The notes under the pieces were generated by a model. It saw nothing but the letters and a program-made list of their open reading frames with translations, was not told where the DNA came from and made no database searches. A stretch of DNA of 64,000 nt, taken from the NCBI GenBank assembly GCA_013289615.1, contig JABCZO010000007.1, positions 1 through 64,000 of the forward strand, written 5' to 3'. Position 1 is the first letter of the stretch. Every line of letters starts with the position of its first letter. Below, piece by piece: positions 58,627 to 64,000 of the stretch. The stretch is from Gammaproteobacteria bacterium. GTDB lineage: Bacteria > Pseudomonadota > Gammaproteobacteria > Steroidobacterales > Steroidobacteraceae. A program made the translations under genes and the position numbers.

Positions 58627-59772
58627 TCAGGCCCACAGTTTACTGGACGCGATCCTGGCACCCTCGACCATTGCCGCAAGCTTCAGGTAGGCGATGTCCG
58701 GCTCGACCGGACCGAAGCCCGCGAAGGTTCCGAACCCGCAGTCGGTCCCGGCAATGACTCGCTCGCGTCCGACAATGTCGGCAAAGCGTTCGATCCGCTC
58801 AGCCACCAGCAACGGGTGCTCAATGTAGTTGGTCGTGGTCGCCAGCACACCTGGGACCAGGACCTTGTCGACAGGTATCCTGGTGTCCCGAAACACGGCC
58901 CACTCGTGGGCATGGCGTGGATTTGCCGCCTCGAACAGCAACGCCTGCGGTTTCGCCTTGAGCACGATCGGCAGCAGCCGCTGCATCGGGACGTCGTGAT
59001 GATGCGGACCTTCGTAATTCCCCCAGCAGACATGCATCCGAGCGCGGTTCGCCGGTATGTTCCTGAGCGCATGGTTCAGCACCTCGATGTGCCGCGCGGC
59101 CAGGCCCTCGAATTCCTCCAGTGACCGGCTGCGATACATCGTGTGCCGCCCCATCGCCAGATCGGGCGCGTCGATCTGCAGCACGATGCCGGCCTCGACG
59201 ATCGCCTCGTACTCGCTGCGCATCGCCTCGGCGAGGGCGACCAGGTAGTCGTCCTGCGTGCGGTAGTAGTCGTTCGGCTGAAACAATGCGATGACCCCCG
59301 GAGAGGCTGCATTCATAAACGCCTCGGCCGCAGGCGCGACCGTGATCGCCGCCCGCATGTTGGCCAGGTCCGCCTGCAGTGGCCCGGTGTTTTGCACGCT
59401 GACCGCGCCGATGCAGCGCGGCCGCCGGTACTTGGCGGTCGAGCCGCGTTGCGCGAGCTTGGTGAGCAGCCCCGGAAACTCGACCAGGTCCTGGCCCGGC
59501 TCGCGCGGCGTGTCACCACCGAAGCCTGAGAAGCGCTGCGCGATGTAGGTCGCGTAGCTGATCTTGCTCATCTCCCCATCGCTGACCACATCGATGCCGA
59601 TCGCCGCCTGCCGCCGCACCACCTCGGCCACCGCGTCCGTGATCACTGCCGCATCGGCGCGCGCGTCCACGGTGTCGCCGCGCTCGCGCGCGAACAGCAC
59701 CTCGGTCACGGACTGGCTGCGCGGCAGGCTGCCGACGTGCGTGGTGAGTATCCGTTCGGTGCTCAGACGCAT
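58627..59772 (-). CDS. MetE-like (cobalamin-independent methionine synthase II) family protein
   Basis: 381 aa, about the size of the catalytic C-terminal domain of MetE alone. The zinc ligand set is complete: His247 and Cys249 in RMHVCWGNYEG, Glu281 in LLFEAANPRH, Cys345 in AGTDCGFG. The N-terminal segment is TTHVGSLPRSQSV. Free-standing members include alkyl transferases acting on thiol cofactors in catabolic operons; true methionine synthesis is unlikely in this context. It overlaps the dioxygenase gene by 10 bases and is the last gene of the cluster. Confidence 0.85.
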   Translation of the reverse strand: MRLSTERILTTHVGSLPRSQSVTEVLFARERGDTVDARADAAVITDAVAEVVRRQAAIGIDVVSDGEMSKISYATYIAQRFSGFGGDTPREPGQDLVEFPGLLTKLAQRGSTAKYRRPRCIGAVSVQNTGPLQADLANMRAAITVAPAAEAFMNAASPGVIALFQPNDYYRTQDDYLVALAEAMRSEYEAIVEAGIVLQIDAPDLAMGRHTMYRSRSLEEFEGLAARHIEVLNHALRNIPANRARMHVCWGNYEGPHHHDVPMQRLLPIVLKAKPQALLFEAANPRHAHEWAVFRDTRIPVDKVLVPGVLATTTNYIEHPLLVAERIERFADIVGRERVIAGTDCGFGTFAGFGPVEPDIAYLKLAAMVEGARIASSKLWA

Positions 59773-60659
59773 GCTTGCCCTCGCGCTGCACCCGCGGGCC
59801 TCAACTGGAAGTCGTAGTTCACGGTGTAGAACGGCACGTCCATGCGCTCGCCGCTGGGGCCGACTCCGGCAGCGTGCCGGTCAAATCGCGCCACCAGCGA
59901 CTCCTTCATCCCGAACACGGCATCGGAATCCAGGTATTGGCTGCCGGCAACGAACAGGTGGGTGGTCACCGGCAGGTGTCCGGGCGCCGAGACGATCATG
60001 TGTATGTGACCGGGGCGATACGGATGGCGCCCCATCTTGCGCAGCATGGTTCCTACCGGCCCATCGGTCGGAACTGGATAGAACGTCGGCCGGATCGAAC
60101 GAAACCAGTAACGCCCTTGGGCGTCGGTCCGGATCCTCCCGCGCGCCTTCATTCCCGTCGCCTCGGGCATCTGCATGTCGTAGTTGCCTTCGCCGTCACC
60201 CGACCAGATGTCGAGCAGCGCATTCTCGAGCGGCCGGCCATCCACACTGAGCACGCGTCCGGAATAGAACGTCGGCTCGCCCTTCACTCCGTCGGCAAGA
60301 TTGCTACCGCGCGGCAGATCGGGAGCGCCGTCCCAATAGAAGGGACCCATAACCGTCGATTCGACGCTGCCCTGGTCCGCAGGATGGTTAAGGGTGATGA
60401 CCAGCACCGACACACCCAGTGTGTCCGACAGCAGGATGAACTCCTGGCGCCTGTCGGTGCAGGTTTTGCCCACGTCGGTGAGAAATTGAATGGCCGTGAG
60501 CCATTCGGACTCGGTCAGTTTCACTTCCCGAATAAAGTCATGAAGATGAGTGAGCAGCGAAGTGATGATGCGCTTGAATCGCGGGTCGTTGCAGTCGGAC
60601 AGGCGCCCGATCACAGCCTGGGTGATGCTCTTGTCATCGAACTGGCGCATGGTATTCAT
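59763..60659 (-). CDS. Intradiol ring-cleavage dioxygenase (catechol/hydroxyquinol type)
   Basis: 298 aa. An N-terminal dioxygenase helical domain (about 20-95: DPRFKRIITSLLTHLHDFIREV) precedes the beta-sandwich with non-haem Fe(III) ligands Tyr160, Tyr194 (FYPVPTDGP), His218 and His220 (RPGHIHMIV). Such enzymes open catechols or hydroxyquinols between the two hydroxyls to make muconates. The exact substrate is not clear. The start at 60659 or 60650 is open. It lies between the VOC gene and the MetE-like gene in one operon. Confidence 0.88.
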   Translation of the reverse strand: MNTMRQFDDKSITQAVIGRLSDCNDPRFKRIITSLLTHLHDFIREVKLTESEWLTAIQFLTDVGKTCTDRRQEFILLSDTLGVSVLVITLNHPADQGSVESTVMGPFYWDGAPDLPRGSNLADGVKGEPTFYSGRVLSVDGRPLENALLDIWSGDGEGNYDMQMPEATGMKARGRIRTDAQGRYWFRSIRPTFYPVPTDGPVGTMLRKMGRHPYRPGHIHMIVSAPGHLPVTTHLFVAGSQYLDSDAVFGMKESLVARFDRHAAGVGPSGERMDVPFYTVNYDFQLRPAGAARGQACV

Positions 60660-60699
60660 CCGGCGCCCGACGCACCGGGCAGTCGGCCAGATCCTCCGG

Positions 60700-61236
60700 T
60701 CAGCGATAGGTGTTGTTGGTTCGGTGATTGCCTGCGATCCAGCGCTTCAGTTCCTGATGCGCATCCGCCCGCCGGTCGCGTGAAATCTTGTCCGCGTCGG
60801 GATGATCGCGCGTGAATTCGATGATCAGCCCGTTGGGATCCGTTACGTAGACCGAGCGGCAATAGCCGTGTTCCAGCACGAAGGTGTCCGGCGGCTTGAT
60901 GCCCGCAGCGGCGATGCGCTTCTCGATATCGGCCTGCGTCTGCGCGTCCACCGCGAGCGCGATGTGATGAAATGGCGATGCCGGCATCTTCGGCCCGAAT
61001 TCCTCCTGGTCCTTCGGGTTCTCGAATTGGAAGAAGGCGAGGGCGCCGCCGTCGGCCATGCCGAAGAAGGTGTGGCAGTAGGTGCGCACCTTGCCGAACA
61101 GCTCGTCCGACTCGCACCAGGTGGCGACCAGGGGCATGCCGATGACGTCCTCGTAGAACTGGCGCGTCTTCTCCTGATCGCGCGTGACATAGGCGTTGTG
61201 ATGCAGCCGGAGCGGAAGCTTTTGTGACTTGGTCAT
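60700..61236 (-). CDS. VOC-family protein (glyoxalase/extradiol dioxygenase fold)
   Basis: 178 aa. Metal ligand candidates are His12/His13 (LHHNAYV), His90/His91 (SPFHHIALAV) and Glu140 (GLIIEFTRD), the usual His-His-Glu pattern of this fold; VYVTDPNGLIIEF is a VOC signature. A single pair of modules suggests a dimeric enzyme. Ring-cleavage or an isomerase/lyase step in the same pathway are both possible. It lies 40 bases upstream of the dioxygenase gene and 18 bases after the receptor. Confidence 0.85.
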   Translation of the reverse strand: MTKSQKLPLRLHHNAYVTRDQEKTRQFYEDVIGMPLVATWCESDELFGKVRTYCHTFFGMADGGALAFFQFENPKDQEEFGPKMPASPFHHIALAVDAQTQADIEKRIAAAGIKPPDTFVLEHGYCRSVYVTDPNGLIIEFTRDHPDADKISRDRRADAHQELKRWIAGNHRTNNTYR

Positions 61237-61254
61237 GGCACATTTCCCTCAACG

Positions 61255-63501
61255 TCAGAACTTGAACGTGAAATCAATCCCGTAGCGGCGCGGCGGGGCT
61301 CTCCACAGGAAGCCGCCGGTGGAGAACTCGGCGTTGTACAGTTTGTTGGTCAGATTCTTCGACCACGCGGTCACCGACCAGCGGTCGGCTTCGACCCCGG
61401 CGCGCAGGTCAATCAGGCTGACCGGATCGCGTGAGGTCACGTTGTACGGATCCCACCAGGTACGGCCGAGCATCTGATAGTCAAAGCGCAGCACGCCGTT
61501 GAGCCCGTCGCCGAGTGGCTCGTGGACCTGCAGGCCCGCGTTCAGCGTGTCCTGGGTCAGCAGCGGCGGCTTGTTGCCGATGACCTTGGGATCCTGCATT
61601 GCAGTGATGCTGCCGTAGTTGTAGCCAAAGTTGGCGTACAGATCGAGCCAACTGGTCGCTCGGGCGTTGAGTTCGAGCTCGCCACCTTTGTACAAGGCGT
61701 CGAGATTGCCGAGGTTCTGCGTCGAGCTTGTCGCATCGTAGAAGAAGAAGTAACCGTTGTGATCGGTGGTGTAATAGAGCGCCAGGTTCGCACTCAGCCG
61801 GCGGTCGAGCCACTGGCTCTTGGCGCCGACTTCCCAGGTGTCGGCGATCTCGTCCTGGAACAGATCGTGCACACCGAGCTGACCATCTTTGGCCGCCACT
61901 GCGCCGACGCCGGTCTGGTTGAAGCCGCCGCTGCGAAACCCACGGCTCCAACCGCCGTAGAACGTCAGGTCGTCGGTCGGCTTGTAGCGCAGCGTCGCCT
62001 TGGGTTGCGCGGCGTCGAAGGTGGCGTCGCGCACCTCCCCGGTGTGAGCCGTCGGATCGGGCAGGAATTGCTGCGGCGTTTCGGTCGTGTTCTGGCGACG
62101 ATCCTGGTCGTAGCGGATGGCCGCATCGAGCTCCCACTGCTTGCTGAATTCGTAGGTGACATCGGCGAACACCGCCCAGGCGTTGTTGTTCTGCGAGTCC
62201 GCCAGGAACGTGGCGTTGGTGTTGGTCGCGTATTTATTGGCCGGATCTATCAGCGGCGTCTCATAGACGGCGGGAACGCCGTCACCGCGGTCATACAGAT
62301 TGCCGGTGGAGATGAAGCGCTGGGTGTGAATGAAATAGGCTCCCGCGATCCACGAGAAGCCGTTCATCTTGTTTGAGGTGAAACGCAGCTCCTGGCTTTC
62401 GGTCTTCTCGGAGATGAACTGGCTCTGGCTCTCACCAGCAGGGCCGCCGTTGGCCGCCGGGATGCCCGCGAAGAAAAAATTGTAGGCGATGGAGTCCTTG
62501 ATCGGCCGGAAGTCGTAGGCGTCGCCGGTGTCAATCTCCTTGGTGAAGTTGTAGTCAGACACCGAGGTGAAGGTGCCGGGTTCGATATGGAAATCGAGCT
62601 TGAGTGCGATATCCGTGATGTCGCGGAAGTCCGTGCCGAGGTTGTTGTCCTGGATCGGGCTGGTGACATCATTCGCATTCGGCGGCGTGGAGAAGCTGCT
62701 GAACGGGTTGGCCTCGGCGGCGCGCGGAATGACGTAATAATAGGCAGTGGTGTCGACCCGATCGCGGTACGCGCGCAGATCCGCGCTCCATTGATCGGAG
62801 GGCTTCCACACCAGCCGCAGCCGCCCCGAGTAGTCCTTGTACGGGTCGGCCTTGCGATCCAGATAGGTGTTCTCCAGATAGCCGTCGGTATTGTAGAAAT
62901 TGAGCGAGGCGCGATAGCGCAGCGTTCCGGCCGCGTCTACGGGTCCGCTGACGGCGACCTGGGCCTTTTCCGACACGCCGTTGCCCACGCCGAGCTTGCC
63001 GTCGCCTTCAAAGTGATCGGCCAGATCCGCGGTCTGAATGATGATTGCACCGCCAATGGCGTCGCGCCCGTAGAGCGCGCCCTGCGGACCCTTGAGCACC
63101 TCGATCTGCGTGATGTCGAACAGCTCCTGGTCGAACTCGTAGGGATTGGGCTCCAACACGCCATCCACCAGCACCGCGGTCGAGGGCTCGCTGTTGCGCG
63201 CCTGCGAGATGCCGCGGATGGTGATAAAAGAATTGCCGACGTTCTGCACCTCGACCAGGGTCATGTTCGGGACCATGGCGACGAAGTCGCGGGGGGATTC
63301 GATGCCCGCCGACTGGATGGTCTGCTCGGTGAAGGCGTCTTCCGTCACCGGCACGTTCTGCAGCGATTCCTCGCGCTTGCGCGCCGTGACCACGATCTCC
63401 TGCAGCTCGTCGGACGCGGCCGCGAGTACCGGTTCGGCGGCCATCACGGCGCCCAGGACGGCCATGATCAATAGGGTGAGACGACGGACTGGAGTATTCA
63501 T
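61255..63501 (-). CDS. TonB-dependent outer-membrane receptor of the catabolic cluster
   Basis: 748 aa. A signal peptide ends PVLAA. The N-terminus of the mature protein (ELQEIVVTARKREESLQNVPV) is the TonB-box/plug start. Plug signatures are FITIRGI and QIEVLKGPQGALYGRDAIGG. The barrel ends RRYGIDFTFKF with a terminal Phe. Receptors of this type in catabolic operons import the substrate. It is 18 bases upstream of the VOC gene and 20 bases after the MetE-like gene at the window end. Confidence 0.9.
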   Translation of the reverse strand: MNTPVRRLTLLIMAVLGAVMAAEPVLAAASDELQEIVVTARKREESLQNVPVTEDAFTEQTIQSAGIESPRDFVAMVPNMTLVEVQNVGNSFITIRGISQARNSEPSTAVLVDGVLEPNPYEFDQELFDITQIEVLKGPQGALYGRDAIGGAIIIQTADLADHFEGDGKLGVGNGVSEKAQVAVSGPVDAAGTLRYRASLNFYNTDGYLENTYLDRKADPYKDYSGRLRLVWKPSDQWSADLRAYRDRVDTTAYYYVIPRAAEANPFSSFSTPPNANDVTSPIQDNNLGTDFRDITDIALKLDFHIEPGTFTSVSDYNFTKEIDTGDAYDFRPIKDSIAYNFFFAGIPAANGGPAGESQSQFISEKTESQELRFTSNKMNGFSWIAGAYFIHTQRFISTGNLYDRGDGVPAVYETPLIDPANKYATNTNATFLADSQNNNAWAVFADVTYEFSKQWELDAAIRYDQDRRQNTTETPQQFLPDPTAHTGEVRDATFDAAQPKATLRYKPTDDLTFYGGWSRGFRSGGFNQTGVGAVAAKDGQLGVHDLFQDEIADTWEVGAKSQWLDRRLSANLALYYTTDHNGYFFFYDATSSTQNLGNLDALYKGGELELNARATSWLDLYANFGYNYGSITAMQDPKVIGNKPPLLTQDTLNAGLQVHEPLGDGLNGVLRFDYQMLGRTWWDPYNVTSRDPVSLIDLRAGVEADRWSVTAWSKNLTNKLYNAEFSTGGFLWRAPPRRYGIDFTFKF

Positions 63502-63521
63502 AAGGAGCCCCCCTGTACAGG

Positions 63522-64000
63522 TTATTGAGATGTCGCGGGCTTGGCGCCTGTGGCCTGCCCGCGTTCGAGTTGTGAACGGACGATCTGAGCGCCGGCGACC
63601 ATGGCCTGCAACTTGCCGAACGCCACCTCGCGTGGCAGGTACTTCATGCCGCAGTCGGGCGCGACGATGACATCGGCGGCGTTGACGTAGGGCAGTGCCC
63701 GCCGGATGCGCGTGGCGACCAATTCCGGGGATTCAACCTCGTTGGTCGACAGGTCGATCACGCCGAGAATGATTTTCTTGTTCGGCAGGCCCGTCAGCAC
63801 GGCACAGTCGAGATTCGATTGCGCAGTCTCGATCGATACCTGCCGGCAGCTGCACTCGGACAGCTCGGAGAGGAACGAATAGCCTGACGGGCGCGAATGG
63901 ATGATCGCGGCGTAGCCGAAGCAGATGTGCACGGCGGTGGTTCCGCTGATGCCCTCGAGCGCGCGGTTGAGCGCCTGCAGGCCGAACGCGCGTGCTTCCT
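63522..64000 (-). CDS. Second MetE-like family protein, C-terminal part only
   Basis: Open from the window edge to the stop at 63522, giving the last 158 residues. It contains the zinc-ligand set of the family: AVHICFGY (His and Cys), Glu in SIETAQSNLD, and Cys in VAPDCGMKYLP. It is a paralogue of the protein at 58627-59772, but the two are clearly diverged. The two bracket the receptor, VOC and dioxygenase genes. Confidence 0.8.
   Translation of the reverse strand, partial: EARAFGLQALNRALEGISGTTAVHICFGYAAIIHSRPSGYSFLSELSECSCRQVSIETAQSNLDCAVLTGLPNKKIILGVIDLSTNEVESPELVATRIRRALPYVNAADVIVAPDCGMKYLPREVAFGKLQAMVAGAQIVRSQLERGQATGAKPATSQ

Noticed and set aside
58627-59772. True cobalamin-independent methionine synthase (metE)
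   Set aside because: It has only the catalytic half-length, lies in a catabolic operon and has a second diverged copy nearby; it lacks the N-terminal MetE domain.

Overview
The window is a GC-rich, gene-dense stretch of a Gram-negative chromosome. It encodes lipoproteins, outer-membrane barrels, two TonB-dependent receptors, DsbA/TlpA thioredoxins, a CysI plus DUF934 pair, CPXCG and DUF4404 proteins, and many ATGA-coupled genes. A gammaproteobacterium of the Steroidobacterales/Nevskiales/Xanthomonadales type is my best guess, from gene content only and with low certainty. I saw no rRNA, tRNA, insertion sequence, prophage or CRISPR array.

Layout. 1-9 kb: the start of a TonB receptor, a secreted 5'-nucleotidase, an unusual operon (degenerate HtrA, solo LuxR-type regulator, intact HtrA), a KirBac K+ channel, a rhomboid protease, an EamA permease and an ABC-2 exporter. 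9-32 kb: two divergent arms around an intergenic region at about 16.1-16.4 kb. The left arm (minus strand) holds a dihaem HzsA-related lipoprotein, two outer-membrane barrel proteins (one with SH3), TlpA, DUF4266, DUF3570 and a SYLF protein. The right arm (plus strand) holds a monohaem secreted protein, a dihaem LamG lipoprotein, a Tat-exported DUF1501-like protein, a second TlpA, a coiled-coil protein, two periplasmic TPR proteins, a small conserved secreted protein, ExbB, two ExbD, an AgmX/TonB-type protein and a small cytoplasmic protein. I read this as one envelope-spanning, proton-motive-force-driven system carrying at least five c-type haems, and as the best candidate for an undescribed system.

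32-50 kb is mostly housekeeping: a KefB-like antiporter, a divergent PEP carboxylase, assimilatory sulfur genes (cysI, DUF934, cysH, cysG, cysK), glycogen genes (glgB, glgX) and haem synthesis genes (hemB, hemL). An exported ApbE flavin transferase is translationally coupled to cysK. It could serve flavinylation linked to the DUF4266/DUF3570/TlpA arm about 38 kb away.

50-58 kb: a PAP2 protein, a GNAT acetyltransferase, a LysE exporter, DsbA, a Tat-type aldo/keto reductase, an allophanate hydrolase preceded by the in-frame relic of a urea carboxylase biotinyl domain, peptide deformylase, and small zinc/cysteine or Spy-like proteins. 58.6-64 kb: a minus-strand catabolic cluster with two MetE-like proteins (one cut by the window end), an intradiol dioxygenase, a VOC protein and a TonB receptor, probably for uptake and breakdown of an aromatic compound.

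Short in-frame 15-bp duplications recur in exported or linker regions of four genes, and a perfect 4 x 17 bp tandem repeat lies upstream of the degenerate HtrA operon.
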